A stretch of 64,000 bases of DNA, taken from Paraburkholderia phenazinium. GTDB taxonomy: Bacteria > Pseudomonadota > Gammaproteobacteria > Burkholderiales > Burkholderiaceae. Below are positions 28,013 through 37,976 of the stretch, piece by piece. Made by a program: the position numbers and the translations under genes. The stretch spans positions 372,001 to 436,000 of the forward strand of contig NZ_FSRU01000002.1 of the NCBI RefSeq assembly GCF_900142845.1, written 5' to 3'. The notes under the pieces are model-generated. The model saw nothing but the letters and a program-made list of their open reading frames with translations. It was not told the origin of the DNA and made no database searches. Numbering within the stretch: position 1 is the stretch's first letter; each line of letters begins with the position of its first letter.

Positions 28013-29254
28013 ATGAACGCGAGAACGCATTCATTGACTGAACGGGTGATCACCGACTACTTCGTGTTCGCGTCGCTGGCCGACGAACACGTCCAATGGC
28101 TGACCGATACCCTGGTGGCAGCCGGTGCGGTCGAACAGGCGACGCTCGATCCGTCGATGCTGACTCAGCGCATCGCGACGCTCAACCCGTCGCTGGTGTT
28201 TGTCGACTTTTCCGGCGGCCGCGCCGCGGCGGCGAGTGCCGCGGCGAGTGCGGCACGGGCCGCTTATCCGGGCCTGCAGATCGTCGCGGTCGGTTCGCTC
28301 TCCGAGCCGGAGGGTGCGCTCGCCGCGCTGCGCGTCGGCGTGCGCGATTTCATCGATTTGTCGGCGCCGGCGGAAGACGCGCTGCGCATCACCCGCCAGG
28401 TGATCGACAACCTGGTCGAGCCGGTCAGCCGGCACGGCCATGTGGTGGTGCTGCTCGGTGCGCGGGTGGGCATGGGCGTGAGCACGCTGGCCGCCAATCT
28501 GTCGGCCATGCTGCACCGGCGCGACGCGTCGCAAGGTCGGCAGACCGCGTTGTTCGACCTGGGCTTGCCGGCCGGCGACGGCTCACTGCTGCTCAACACA
28601 CGCAGCGAATTCAACTTCGTCGAAGCCGTGCGCAATCTGCGCCGCTTCGACCAGACCTTCGTCCACACCGCGCTGTCGCATCATGCGAGCGGGCTCGCGC
28701 TCACGTCGCTGCCGCCGAATCTGGCCGACATGCGCGAGGTGTCCTACTCCAGTTCGATCAGCCTGTTCAACCGGCTGCGGGCGTTCTTCGACCAGCAGAT
28801 CGTCGATCTGGGCGGCTTCAGCAACAGCGAGTTCATCGCGCATGTCGTGCAGGCCGCGGACGAAACCTGGCTGCTGTGCGATCAGGGCGTGGCGTCGATC
28901 GTCTCGGCGGTCGGCGTGCTCGACGCCTTGCGGGAAGAGGGCGTGGACGTGAGCCAGGTGCGCCTGCTGGTCAACAAGTTCGATCCGGATCTGGGTCTTA
29001 CCGCTGCGCAGATCGCGCAACGCCTCGATATTCCATTGCTCGGCACCTTGCCCGAGCGGCGCGTGCCGCTCGGGCAGGCCGTCAATCAGGGGCAACTGCT
29101 GATCGACGCGTCGCCGCGCGACCCGTTCGTTCGTGCGCTCGAGCCGCTGGTCGAGCGGCTCGGCGGAGCGGCGAGCGCTGCGGCGCAGGCGCGCGGCAAG
29201 TCCGCGCTCGGTGCGCTCAAGCGCTTCATTCCAACCTCCAACAAGCGGTCATAG
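28013..29254 (+). CDS. cpaE: Pilus localisation ATPase-like protein CpaE/TadZ
   Basis: 413 residues from ATG 28013 (AAAGGG nine bases upstream; ATG 28004 is an alternative). An N-terminal receiver-like domain (about 12-125) is followed by a MinD/ParA-like domain. TadZ proteins mark the pole or site of pilus assembly. The Walker A region reads LLGARVGMGVSTLAANL and lacks the signature lysine of the deviant Walker A motif (KGGxGKT), so ATP hydrolysis may be weak or lost. Other ParA-like parts remain (TALFDLGLPAGDGSLLLNT, IVDLGGFSNSEF, LVNKFDP). It ends 3 bases before cpaF. Confidence 0.9.
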   Translation: MNARTHSLTERVITDYFVFASLADEHVQWLTDTLVAAGAVEQATLDPSMLTQRIATLNPSLVFVDFSGGRAAAASAAASAARAAYPGLQIVAVGSLSEPEGALAALRVGVRDFIDLSAPAEDALRITRQVIDNLVEPVSRHGHVVVLLGARVGMGVSTLAANLSAMLHRRDASQGRQTALFDLGLPAGDGSLLLNTRSEFNFVEAVRNLRRFDQTFVHTALSHHASGLALTSLPPNLADMREVSYSSSISLFNRLRAFFDQQIVDLGGFSNSEFIAHVVQAADETWLLCDQGVASIVSAVGVLDALREEGVDVSQVRLLVNKFDPDLGLTAAQIAQRLDIPLLGTLPERRVPLGQAVNQGQLLIDASPRDPFVRALEPLVERLGGAASAAAQARGKSALGALKRFIPTSNKRS

Positions 29255-29257
29255 ACG

Positions 29258-30616
29258 ATGGCTAAAGACATCGAATTTGCCGACGACGCGCCTTCGTTCG
29301 CGCATAGCCAGCAGTTCCAGGACATCAAGAACGCGGCGCACGAACATCTGCTCACGCGTATCGAGGAACTCGGCGCGGAGTTCGGCCGCTGGTCGCGCAA
29401 TGCGATCAACCAGTTCGTCGACCTGGAAATGGACAGCTTCGTGCGGCTGCGCCGGATTCCGATCAACGAGAGCGAGGTGCGGCTGATTGCCGAAGCGCTG
29501 ACCAAGGAACTGGCGGGCTTCGGCCCGATCGAGGACCTGCTCAACGACGCGGCGGTCGAAGACATCCTGATCAACGGCTACAACGACGTTTACGTCTCGC
29601 GCCACGGCATTCTGACCAAGATCCCCGTGCGCTTCGCCGACAACGCGCATCTGCTGCGCATCGTGCGGCGCATTCTCGCGCCGATCGGCCGGCGCCTCGA
29701 CGAATCGAATCCGATGGTCGACGCGCGGCTGCCGAACGGCGGCCGCGTCAACGTGGTGATCGAGCCGCTCTCGATCGACGGGCCGATCGTCTCGATCCGC
29801 AAATTCCGCAAGGACCCGATGCGTCCCGAGGATCTGCTCGGCAACGGCACCTACAACGCGGAGATCGGCGCGCTGCTCGAAGCGGCGGTGGCGGCACGCT
29901 GCAACGTGCTGGTGTCGGGCGGCACGAGTTCGGGCAAGACCTCGCTGCTCAATGCGCTGGCATTTCATATTCCCGAGCCCGAGCGGGTCGTGACGATCGA
30001 GGATACGGCCGAACTGTCGCTGAACCACCCGCACGTGGTGCGGCTCGAAAGCCGCCCGGGCGGATTCGACGGCGCGGGCGTGGTGACGATCCGCGACCTG
30101 CTGCGCAATACCTTGCGGATGCGTCCCGACCGCATCATCGTCGGCGAAGTGCGCGGCGGCGAGGTGCTGGAAATGCTGCAGGCCATGAACACGGGCCACG
30201 ACGGTTCGATGGGCACGGTGCACGCCAGTTCGCCGCGCGAGTGTCTGTACCGGCTCGAAATGCTGGCGGGTTTCGCGGGCTTTCAGGGCACCGAATCGAG
30301 CCTGCGGAGACAGATCGCCAATGCGATCGACTTCATCGTGCAGATCGGCCGTCTCTCGAACGGGCGGCGGCGCATTCTGTCCATCACCGAAGTGACGGGC
30401 CTGTCCGACAACATCATCGCCACCCAGGAGCTGTATCGCTACGAGCCGGTGCTTGCTCAGGATGGCGAAGAAATCGACCAATGGGTCTCGCTCGGCATTC
30501 ACCCGCATTCGCCCAAGCTTTCGCGCTTCAGGCAGGCACTTGGCGGCGCGCCGGAGCAGACCGGCCGGTTCGGCGGTTTTGGCGGTGGCGGGTTCGGCGG
30601 GGGCTTCAATGTCTAG
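29258..30616 (+). CDS. cpaF: Tad secretion ATPase CpaF/TadA
   Basis: 452 residues, hexameric GSP-E/VirB11-family ATPase that powers pilus assembly at the cytoplasmic face. The N-terminal domain (about 30-190) contains [20 protein letters not shown]. Walker A is GGTSSGKTS (221-229), the Asp box is [10 protein letters not shown], Walker B is [15 protein letters not shown] and the His box is [14 protein letters not shown] Gly/Phe-rich tail ([15 protein letters not shown]) ends the protein. It overlaps tadB by 8 bases, implying translational coupling. Confidence 0.96.
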   Translation: MAKDIEFADDAPSFAHSQQFQDIKNAAHEHLLTRIEELGAEFGRWSRNAINQFVDLEMDSFVRLRRIPINESEVRLIAEALTKELAGFGPIEDLLNDAAVEDILINGYNDVYVSRHGILTKIPVRFADNAHLLRIVRRILAPIGRRLDESNPMVDARLPNGGRVNVVIEPLSIDGPIVSIRKFRKDPMRPEDLLGNGTYNAEIGALLEAAVAARCNVLVSGGTSSGKTSLLNALAFHIPEPERVVTIEDTAELSLNHPHVVRLESRPGGFDGAGVVTIRDLLRNTLRMRPDRIIVGEVRGGEVLEMLQAMNTGHDGSMGTVHASSPRECLYRLEMLAGFAGFQGTESSLRRQIANAIDFIVQIGRLSNGRRRILSITEVTGLSDNIIATQELYRYEPVLAQDGEEIDQWVSLGIHPHSPKLSRFRQALGGAPEQTGRFGGFGGGGFGGGFNV

Positions 30617-31619
30617 TGCGATCGTGCTCATCGCGGCGCTCGCGGTGCTGTGTGCGGCCGGCGCGCTGCTGTTGTTGCAGCGCGGGGCGCAACGCGAAGA
30701 GCGGGCGAGCACGGAGCGCTTTATCGACAGCCGGATGGCGCCGACCATGCCGGGCGGCGTCAGCGCGGCGCGCACCGCGCCGCTGCGGCAAGCCACGGCG
30801 GCGCATGGCGGCATGGCCCCGCACGCCCCTGAGGAGGGCGCCGGTTCGCGCGTGCAATGGACCTACCTGAAAGCGCGAGTGGGCTTTGCCATCGACAACA
30901 CGATGAGTCGCGCCGGCATCGCGAACGCCCGCACGCCGGCGCTCATCATGCTGGTTGCCACCTCGGTGCTGTGCTTCTGGGCGGTTCGCGAGGGCGGGGT
31001 GCTGGCCGGGGCCGTGACGCTGCTCGCGTGCCTGAGTTTCGTCTTCTTCCTGGTGTCGATGCGCACGCAAAAGCGCCGCCAGTCGATCGTGCGGCAACTG
31101 CCGTCGTTTCTCGACGGCATCGTGCGGCTCATCACGTTGGGCAACAGCGTGCCGGCGGCATTCCAGGGGGCGATGCAAACCACCGACGCGCCGTTGCGCG
31201 ACTGTCTCGATCATGTGTCGCGCATGCTGCGCACCGGCGTCGAGATCGACCGCGCGCTCTCGCAGGCGGCGGTGCTGTACGGCGCCCGCGAGCTCGAACT
31301 GGTCGGCGCGGTGTTGCGCCTGTCGGTGAAGTACGGCGGCCGCGCGGATGTGATGCTCGACCGCATGGCTTCGTTCATGCGCGATCTCGAACAGGCCGAG
31401 CGCGAACTGTCCGCGATGTCTGCGGAGACGCGCCTGTCGGCATGGATTCTGGCGCTGCTGCCGGTTGGTATCGGCGGTTTTCTGATCCTCACCAATCCAC
31501 GCTACTTCGGCGCCATGTGGTTTGATCCGACCGGACGCGAACTCGTGTATCTCGCGTTCGGCTTGCAACTGGTCGGCGCCTGGTTGCTCTACCGCCTCAC
31601 GCGGCTGAGGGCGACATGA
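30609..31619 (+). CDS. tadB: Tad inner-membrane platform protein TadB
   Basis: 336 residues, GSPII_F family platform protein that interacts with the CpaF ATPase. It has an N-terminal hydrophobic segment (about 3-22), a second pair near 115-155, the cytoplasmic GspF domain (QLPSFLDGIVRLITLGNSVP..., ELELVGAVLRLSVKYGGRAD) and two C-terminal membrane helices. The start at 30609 lies inside the end of cpaF and fits the family start [11 protein letters not shown]; the longer open frame upstream is cpaF sequence. It overlaps tadC in ATGATG. Confidence 0.93.
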   Translation: MSSAIVLIAALAVLCAAGALLLLQRGAQREERASTERFIDSRMAPTMPGGVSAARTAPLRQATAAHGGMAPHAPEEGAGSRVQWTYLKARVGFAIDNTMSRAGIANARTPALIMLVATSVLCFWAVREGGVLAGAVTLLACLSFVFFLVSMRTQKRRQSIVRQLPSFLDGIVRLITLGNSVPAAFQGAMQTTDAPLRDCLDHVSRMLRTGVEIDRALSQAAVLYGARELELVGAVLRLSVKYGGRADVMLDRMASFMRDLEQAERELSAMSAETRLSAWILALLPVGIGGFLILTNPRYFGAMWFDPTGRELVYLAFGLQLVGAWLLYRLTRLRAT

Positions 31620-32635
31620 TGCAAGCCGATCACGTTGCCGCCATCGCGCTGGGGCTCGGTGCGCTCGCCTTGCTGCTGATCGCCGGCGTGCTGCTGGCGC
31701 GGCTCGCCGCCGCGCGGCGCAGCGAGCGCACGCTGGCCCACGCACTCGATGAACGCGCGCTGCAAAGTGCTGCGCTCGCGGCCGCCAGTGCGACGGCGCG
31801 GGGGACGGACGCCGTCCCGAACGCGGCTGCCAGGACGACGAAGGCGGAGCACGCCACCGGTATCAAGGCCCTGGTGGAGCGCTTCGCGCACACCGGCATC
31901 CGCTGGCTCGATACGCCGTTCGGGCGCCAACTGGTCGCCGATGAAGACCGGCGCCTGCTCGAACAATGCGGCTTCGTCGACACTCGCACACGCGGACTGT
32001 TCCTGATCGCGCGGGTCGGCCTCGCGGCTGTCTTGCCGTTGCTCGCGGGCACGCTCGCAGGCGGGCATGTCGACGGCAAGCGCTATGTCGCGCTGGTGAT
32101 CTGCGCGATGATCGTCGGCTTCATGCTGCCGAAATTCTTTATCCAGCGCCGCGCGGGTGCACGCCGGCGCGGGGTGATCGAAGAACTGCCGATGCTGGTC
32201 GACCTGTTGCGCCTGCTGCAAGGGGTGGGCCTGTCGCTCGACCAGAGCTTGCAGGTGATGGTGAGCGATTTCCGCGGCGTGCTGCCGGTGCTGTCGAGCG
32301 AGCTGGAAATCGCCCAGCGGCAGTTCGCGGCGGGCCGCACCCGCGAGCAGTCGCTGCAGCGGCTGGCCTCGAGCTATGACAACGAAGACATGCGCGCGAT
32401 CGTGCGGCTGCTGGTGCAGGTGGACCGCCACGGCGGCGCGGTGCAGGAGCCGCTCAAGCAGTTCGGCGACCGCTTGCGCGAGACGCGGCGCTCGATGTTG
32501 CGCGAACGGGTCGGGCGACTCGCGGTGAAGATGACGGGCGTGATGATCCTGACGCTGCTGCCGGCGCTTCTGATCGTGACCGCGGGACCGGGCGTACTCG
32601 CGGTGACGCATTCGCTCAATTCAATGAGACGGTAA
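31616..32635 (+). CDS. tadC: Tad inner-membrane platform protein TadC
   Basis: 339 residues, second GspF-family platform subunit. N-terminal membrane helix (about 10-30), a helix pair near 125-165, the GspF domain (VIEELPMLVDLLRLLQGVGLSL, AIVRLLVQVDRHGGAVQEPL) and a C-terminal helix with MTGVMILTLLPALLIVTAGPG. It overlaps tadB by 4 bases and is followed after 3 bases by tadD. The paired TadB/TadC arrangement is standard in Tad systems. Confidence 0.93.
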   Translation: MMQADHVAAIALGLGALALLLIAGVLLARLAAARRSERTLAHALDERALQSAALAAASATARGTDAVPNAAARTTKAEHATGIKALVERFAHTGIRWLDTPFGRQLVADEDRRLLEQCGFVDTRTRGLFLIARVGLAAVLPLLAGTLAGGHVDGKRYVALVICAMIVGFMLPKFFIQRRAGARRRGVIEELPMLVDLLRLLQGVGLSLDQSLQVMVSDFRGVLPVLSSELEIAQRQFAAGRTREQSLQRLASSYDNEDMRAIVRLLVQVDRHGGAVQEPLKQFGDRLRETRRSMLRERVGRLAVKMTGVMILTLLPALLIVTAGPGVLAVTHSLNSMRR

Positions 32636-32638
32636 GCC

Positions 32639-33541
32639 ATGCTAATGACGTACGACCTAACCCTCGATGGCGCCGCTCCTGCATGGCAGGCGGCGTCGGT
32701 GCGTACAGCACGCACAGCGTGCGGGGCACGCAGGGCGCGGCTGGTCCGGCGCGCGACCGCCGTGCTGGCGCTCGCGTTGCTCGGCGCTTGCGCGTCGAAG
32801 GAGTCGGGATACGGCGTGGGGCCGCAGGCCGAACGCGCGGCCGAGATCCAGCAGGCGGGCCGCGACCCGGCGCCCGACACGCCGGATGTGTACCTCGACC
32901 TGATCGGACGGATGCAGTCGGAGGGGCTTTACTACGCCTCGCTTGCCCATATCGACGCCTTCGAGAAGCAGTATGGCGTGAGACCGGAGACGATCCTGAT
33001 GCGCGCAGACGCGCTGCGTATGACCGATCAACCGGATGCAGCTGCGGATGCCTATACGAAACTGCTGCCCACGCCGCTCGCGGCGCGCGGTTATCGCGGA
33101 CTGGGCTTGATCGCGGGCGCGGCGGGCGATTTTCCGCGGGCCGCCCAGCAGTTGCAGGAAGCGGCGCGGCTCGCGCCGACCGATGCGCCGACCCTGTCGG
33201 ATCTCGGTTACGCGCGCCTGCGCGAGGGCGACGTGAACGGCGCGCGCGTGCCGCTCATGAAGGCCGCGGAACTCGATCACAACAATCCGAAGATCATCAG
33301 CAACGTCGCGCTGTATCTGCTCGCCGACGGCGACAACGTGCGGGCGGCGACGTTGATGGATCAGCAGAAATTCTCGCCGGACGTGCGCGCGGCGATCCGC
33401 CGCGACGCGGCCAAGATCGCGGTGGCCGGCATGGCGCGGCCGGGCGTGGCGCAAACGCAGCAGGATGCCCGTAACGCGCCGGTCGCGAGCGCGTCGGCGC
33501 CCGGACCAGCGCCGCGCCTGTTGCAGCGATTCTCACAATAG
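32639..33541 (+). CDS. tadD: Tad pilus lipoprotein with TPR repeats, TadD
   Basis: 300 residues. A long N-region, then a hydrophobic core with lipobox LLGACAS (Cys near residue 51), so lipid-anchored in the periplasm. Three or four TPR-like units follow (about 100-240: LPTPLAARGYRGLGLIAGAA, FPRAAQQLQEAARLAPTDAP, PTLSDLGYARLREGDVNGAR). TadD is thought to help secretin assembly like a pilotin. The unusually long N-region before the signal core suggests the true start may be different, but no later ATG precedes the lipobox. Confidence 0.88.
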   Translation: MLMTYDLTLDGAAPAWQAASVRTARTACGARRARLVRRATAVLALALLGACASKESGYGVGPQAERAAEIQQAGRDPAPDTPDVYLDLIGRMQSEGLYYASLAHIDAFEKQYGVRPETILMRADALRMTDQPDAAADAYTKLLPTPLAARGYRGLGLIAGAAGDFPRAAQQLQEAARLAPTDAPTLSDLGYARLREGDVNGARVPLMKAAELDHNNPKIISNVALYLLADGDNVRAATLMDQQKFSPDVRAAIRRDAAKIAVAGMARPGVAQTQQDARNAPVASASAPGPAPRLLQRFSQ

Positions 33542-33564
33542 CAGGGTGGCAGAAGGGGGCGAAC

Positions 33565-33912
33565 ATGACAAACCAATCCATCAATCGAAGCAAGGGCCGT
33601 CTGGCGAGCCTCGTGCTGACCCTGGCCGCGCTTGCGCTGGCCGGTGGCGCGAACGTGGCCCGCGCGCAGAACGACGCCAGCCAACCGCCTGTGCCGAACA
33701 GCGAAATCGACCACGCGACGAGCCAGTGGCTCGCGCTTCAGCGCAGCAATGCAATGGCCGCACCGGCCCAGCCGATGCTGGGCGCGGAAGCAAGCCTCGC
33801 CTACAAGCGCTACCTGGAGTCGTTCAATTCGAAGATCCCCGATTACTACGGTTCCGCGATAGGGCAGTCGAGCAGCGGCAGTTCACAGGGCGGCACGCTG
33901 CCGCAGAATTGA
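33565..33912 (+). CDS. DUF3613 exported small protein of the tad locus
   Basis: 115 residues. Signal peptide (cleavage after ANVARA, near residue 34). The mature part carries the DUF3613 signature: ATSQWLALQRSN, then PMLGAEASLAYKRYLESF, and a Ser/Gly-rich tail. DUF3613 proteins are repeatedly found in beta- and gammaproteobacterial tad loci between tadD and tadG; the role is unknown. Start ATG is preceded by AGAAGGGGG. The gene lies in the operon with 23 bases to tadD and 8 bases to tadG. Confidence 0.8.
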   Translation: MTNQSINRSKGRLASLVLTLAALALAGGANVARAQNDASQPPVPNSEIDHATSQWLALQRSNAMAAPAQPMLGAEASLAYKRYLESFNSKIPDYYGSAIGQSSSGSSQGGTLPQN

Positions 33913-33920
33913 GAACTGAT

Positions 33921-35708
33921 ATGTCGGTCTCCGAATCATCCTCCTCGACGATTGGGCGCTTCGCGCAGCGGCGCCGCGCGGGCCATGTGTCCGTGCGCCG
34001 CCAGCGCGGCGTGACCGCCATCCTGGCGGCGGTCTGCATTGGCCTTGCGATCGCGGCGCTGGGGGTGATCGACGTCGGCAACTACTATTTCGCGCGTCGC
34101 GAGATGCAGCGGACCGCCGATCTGGCGGCGGCGGCCGGCGCGCAGACCATCAGCAACGGCGGCGGTTGCACGTCGGCCACCAACTCGGCGAACAACAATG
34201 CCGTGAAAGGCAACGGTCTGTCGACCGGCGCTACCGTCACGGTGGTGTGCGGCCGCTGGGATCCGACGGTCAATGCCGGTCAATCGTATTTCGCGACCAG
34301 CGGTGCGCCGATGAATGCCGTGCAGGTCACGGTCAGCCAGACCGTGCCGTATTTTTTCGCCGGGCCGGCGCGGGTGATCCAGGCGGTGAGCACGGCGCAG
34401 GCGACCAACATTCGCTCGTTCTCGGTGACCCCAACCGTGGCGAGCTTGTCGGGCGGCCTCCTGAATGGCCTATTGAACGGTTTGCTGCCTGGCGCCAACC
34501 TGAATCTTAGTGTGGCGTCGTATCAAGGCCTGGCCACGACCCAGATCAAGCTGGGCGATCTGGCGGCCGCACTCGGCGTCGGATCGATGAGCCAGTTGCT
34601 CGGGACGCAAGTGTCGCTCGCGAAACTCGTGTCGGCGATGATTACCGCTGCGGGCAAGAGTGCGACGGTGGGGGTGACCGCGATTACCGATCTGGGCACG
34701 ATCCAGGCCGCCATCCCATCCGGACTCAACGTCGCGCTAGGCGCGAATTCGACCACCAACGGTCTGTTGACGGTGGCGCTCGACGATCCACAGGCGGCGG
34801 TCAACGCCACCGTGAACCTGCTCGATACGTTGCTGGTGGCCGCTGAGGTCGCGCAGGGGCAATCCGCGGTCAACCTTGGCACTGCGCTCAATCTGAGCCC
34901 GCTTGCCAACGTGACGGCGCAGGTGAAGATCATTGAACCGCCGGTGATTGCGGTTGGCGAGGCAGGGCAGAACGCAGACGGCACGTGGCGCACCAGCGCG
35001 CACTCGGCAGACGTGCGGCTCTACCTGAACATCAATCTGCTCAGTATCAACCTGGGACTGGCTACGGTGACTGCGTTAAACCTGCCCATCTACATCGAAG
35101 TGGGAACGGGCACGGCGTGGCTGCAGAGCACGCAATGCACCACCAGCAAGGCCACGAGCCAGAGCGTGATCTCGGCGCAGCCTGGCCTCGCTTATGTTTG
35201 CGTCGGTAACGACGCGATCAGTAACTTTACCAATACTACGACGACAGCCACGTGCAATCAGGCGGCGTTGGTGACCAATGCCACGGTGGGGACGTATTCG
35301 TTGATCAGTATTTACGCCGGCAATCCCACCACCAATGCCGGGTTGTCCTTCAAGGTACAGCCTCCTGCGGCGACCCCATTGACGTTCAACGGTATCTCGG
35401 GCGATTCCGACGACTATCAGACCGCCAACTCGAACGCCGTGGGCTCGGTGGCGATCAACCTCCTGACGCAAATAAATAACAGCTTGCTTTCGTCGCTCTA
35501 TCTCACCGTGGGCGGTGTGAATCCTGGCCCCATCGTCGCGGCGCTGCTACAGCCCTTGCTGACCGCGGTGGATACGTTGCTGAGTCCGCTACTGACTGCA
35601 CTCGACGGACTGCTCGTGCCTTTACTCCAACTGCTGGGGGTCCAGATCGGCGAAGTCACGGTCCACGACCTCGGACTCGCCTGCGGTCAGGCCCAACTGG
35701 TTTACTGA
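33921..35708 (+). CDS. tadG: TadG-like pilus-associated protein
   Basis: 595 residues from ATG 33921; the longer open frame upstream overlaps DUF3613 and is not real. After a basic leader comes [21 protein letters not shown], the Tad/TadE-like anchor with a single membrane helix (about 31-55), then [25 protein letters not shown], which is the conserved Flp-pilus-assembly TadG/DUF2134 start. The large remaining part is Thr/Asn/Leu-rich, exported, with four cysteines scattered in the C-terminal third. It is the last structural gene before the regulator. Confidence 0.88.
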   Translation: MSVSESSSSTIGRFAQRRRAGHVSVRRQRGVTAILAAVCIGLAIAALGVIDVGNYYFARREMQRTADLAAAAGAQTISNGGGCTSATNSANNNAVKGNGLSTGATVTVVCGRWDPTVNAGQSYFATSGAPMNAVQVTVSQTVPYFFAGPARVIQAVSTAQATNIRSFSVTPTVASLSGGLLNGLLNGLLPGANLNLSVASYQGLATTQIKLGDLAAALGVGSMSQLLGTQVSLAKLVSAMITAAGKSATVGVTAITDLGTIQAAIPSGLNVALGANSTTNGLLTVALDDPQAAVNATVNLLDTLLVAAEVAQGQSAVNLGTALNLSPLANVTAQVKIIEPPVIAVGEAGQNADGTWRTSAHSADVRLYLNINLLSINLGLATVTALNLPIYIEVGTGTAWLQSTQCTTSKATSQSVISAQPGLAYVCVGNDAISNFTNTTTTATCNQAALVTNATVGTYSLISIYAGNPTTNAGLSFKVQPPAATPLTFNGISGDSDDYQTANSNAVGSVAINLLTQINNSLLSSLYLTVGGVNPGPIVAALLQPLLTAVDTLLSPLLTALDGLLVPLLQLLGVQIGEVTVHDLGLACGQAQLVY

Positions 35709-35718
35709 TTCTTCGCCA

Positions 35719-37110
35719 ATGAGAACCACCGCCAAAATCGACGAACTCGATATCTACGTTTGGGAAGGCAAGGCCGACATCGTCGACCGCGTCGCGCGCT
35801 GCATGGCGAGCTTCGACGTCGAGGTGATCCGCGCGGACGACATCGCGATTTCGCCCGAGCGCACCGCACTGCGGCCGTCGCTTGCGATCATCAGCGTTTC
35901 CGTGATCGATAGCGGCGCGCTGATCCTGCGCGACTGGCAGGCCGCGCACGGCATGCCGGTCGTGTGGGTCGGCGCCGCGCCGCGCGATCACGATCCCGCC
36001 ATGTACCCGTCCGAGTATTCCCATATCCTGCCGCTCGACTTCACCTGCGCCGAACTGCGCGGGATGGTCACCAAGCTGGTGTTGCAAATCCGCGCGCACA
36101 CGGCGCAGACGCTCGAGTCGAGCGCGCTGGTCGCCAACTCCGAATGCATGCAGGCGCTGCTGCACGAAGTCGACACGTTCGCCGACTGCGACACCAGCGT
36201 GCTCGTGCATGGCGAGACCGGTGTCGGCAAGGAGCGCATCGCTCAACTGCTGCACGAAAAGCACCGCCGCTACGGTCAGGGACCGTTCGTGCCGGTCAAC
36301 TGCGGCGCGATTCCGGACGGCCTGTTCGAGTCGCTCTTTTTCGGCCACTCGAAAGGCTCGTTCACCGGGGCAGTGGTGGCCCACAAGGGCTATTTCGAGC
36401 AGGCCGACGGCGGCACGCTGTTCCTCGACGAAATCGGCGACCTGCCGCTCTACCAGCAGGTCAAACTGCTGCGTGTGCTGGAAGACAGCGCGGTGACGCG
36501 GATCGGCTCGGCGACGCCCATCAAGCTCGACTTCCGTCTGGTCGCCGCCACCAACAAGCACCTGCCGCAACTGGTCAAGGACGGCACGTTCCGCGCCGAT
36601 CTTTACTACCGGCTTGCGGTGATCGAATTGAAAATCCCGTCGCTCGAAGAACGCGGCGCGGTCGACAAGATCGCCATCTTCAAGGCGTTCATCGCGTCGG
36701 TGGTCGGTCAGGAGCGGCTCGAGACCTTGCCCGACATCCCCTACTGGCTGGCCGACGCCGTCGCCGACACCTATTTCCCCGGCAACGTGCGCGAACTGCG
36801 CAACCTCGCCGAGCGGATCGGCGTGACGGTGCGGCAGATCGGCGCGTGGGACGCGGCGCGGCTGCAACGGCTGCTGGCGCTCGCGCGCAGCAATCAGCCG
36901 GTGCCCGCCGAGAGTGCGGCGGAGGTGCTGGTCGATCGCAGCAAATGGGACATGGCCGAACGCAGCCGCGTGCTCGCGGCACTCGACGCAAACGGTTGGC
37001 GCAGGCAGGATACCGCTGGTACGCTAGGCATCAGCCGGAAGGTGTTATGGGAGAAAATGCGTAAGTACCAAATTTTCGACGAAGAGCCCGAAACACGCGA
37101 AAGTGAGTAA
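35719..37110 (+). CDS. Sigma-54-dependent transcriptional activator of the tad locus
   Basis: 463 residues. N-terminal receiver-like domain (about 10-125) without an obvious phosphorylated Asp in a DD-D-K pattern, so it may respond to something other than a kinase. The AAA+ domain has Walker A GETGVGKE (165-172), the sigma-54 loop GSFTGA (213-218, consensus GAFTGA), Walker [11 protein letters not shown] (231-240) and [17 protein letters not shown] Fis-type helix-turn-helix closes the protein (about 430-455, [20 protein letters not shown]). Ten bases after tadG, so in the operon. It most likely acts at the -24/-12 element upstream of cpaA; this is inference. Confidence 0.92.
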   Translation: MRTTAKIDELDIYVWEGKADIVDRVARCMASFDVEVIRADDIAISPERTALRPSLAIISVSVIDSGALILRDWQAAHGMPVVWVGAAPRDHDPAMYPSEYSHILPLDFTCAELRGMVTKLVLQIRAHTAQTLESSALVANSECMQALLHEVDTFADCDTSVLVHGETGVGKERIAQLLHEKHRRYGQGPFVPVNCGAIPDGLFESLFFGHSKGSFTGAVVAHKGYFEQADGGTLFLDEIGDLPLYQQVKLLRVLEDSAVTRIGSATPIKLDFRLVAATNKHLPQLVKDGTFRADLYYRLAVIELKIPSLEERGAVDKIAIFKAFIASVVGQERLETLPDIPYWLADAVADTYFPGNVRELRNLAERIGVTVRQIGAWDAARLQRLLALARSNQPVPAESAAEVLVDRSKWDMAERSRVLAALDANGWRRQDTAGTLGISRKVLWEKMRKYQIFDEEPETRESE

Positions 37111-37157
37111 TAATGAGACAGATGTACTAAAACAAAAACTGTTCAAGCAGGATTTAC

Positions 37158-37880
37158 ATGGACCACAAGTCGAAACTTCGACAGATTGCCTTGGGCGCTT
37201 TGGTGGCGCTGGGGACCGTGCAGGGCGTTTATGCGCAGGCTCTGACGGATAGCGGGGCAAGCGCAGCCGTTGTTTCCCAGCCGGGTACGACGACAGCACT
37301 GCCGGCCACGACGCAGGACCAGGCGGGACAGTCGACGGCGCTCACGCCCGACGAGGCGAAGCAATCCGCCGCCGGCAACGTTGCGGAACTGCAGCAGATG
37401 ATCCGGGGGTCGGATCTGAAGGAGCTGCGCACGACGTACAACGGTAGCTACGGCGCGAGCATGCTGTTCTACCCGAAGGAGATGACGTACTACGTCGCGC
37501 TGTTCCAGCAGAAGACCTTCTGGCGGGTCGTCAAGACCGAGGACGAAACGCGCGCTGAGATGATCTACAAGGACTTCGTCCGTCAGACCATGCAGTTGTC
37601 GGACGTCGAAATCCGCCGCACCCGCCTGGAGGCGCAAAAGGCCTTCACGGAGCGCATGATCGCCCTGTCGCAGGACCGTGCGAATCGTCTGCAGGCCGAC
37701 CTCGACGTGGCCCATCAGCAACAGAACATCGTCAACAGCCAGCAGCAGCAGACGCGCGCGGAAGCCACGGCGCTTGCGCAGCAGAAGACTGCCGCTCAGG
37801 CCCAGTTGCGCGAAGCACAACGTCAGGTGCAGGAGCTGCAACGTCAGCTGGATAGCGGTCTGCCGACTACCCAGCACTAA
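37158..37880 (+). CDS. DUF2968 exported coiled-coil protein
   Basis: 240 residues. Signal peptide (cleavage after GVYA, near residue 26), a Thr/Ala/Gln linker, then the DUF2968 core (about 75-150, VAELQQMIRGSDLKELRTTYNGSYGASMLFY split across several strands, YYVALFQQKTFWRVVKT) and a long C-terminal coiled coil (about 150-232) rich in Gln and Ala. DUF2968 is mostly known from Burkholderiales; its function is unknown. It follows the tad regulator by 47 bases but has its own ribosome site, and a terminator follows. Confidence 0.85.
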   Translation: MDHKSKLRQIALGALVALGTVQGVYAQALTDSGASAAVVSQPGTTTALPATTQDQAGQSTALTPDEAKQSAAGNVAELQQMIRGSDLKELRTTYNGSYGASMLFYPKEMTYYVALFQQKTFWRVVKTEDETRAEMIYKDFVRQTMQLSDVEIRRTRLEAQKAFTERMIALSQDRANRLQADLDVAHQQQNIVNSQQQQTRAEATALAQQKTAAQAQLREAQRQVQELQRQLDSGLPTTQH

Positions 37881-37927
37881 GGCAGCAGCCAGTCTGCGTC
37901 GCCAGCGGGGCTGGCGGCAGACCCAAG

Positions 37928-37956
37928 ACCTCGCCCGGTTCGCCGCGCGAGGTTTT
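37928..37956 (+). terminator. Probable intrinsic terminator after the DUF2968 gene
   Basis: ACCTCGC pairs with GCGAGGT (37947-37953) followed by TTTT. A shorter hairpin GCCAGC/GCTGGC lies just before it. The T run is short, so strength is uncertain. Confidence 0.6.
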
Positions 37957-37976
37957 GTCGTTTCCAGCGAGTTCGG

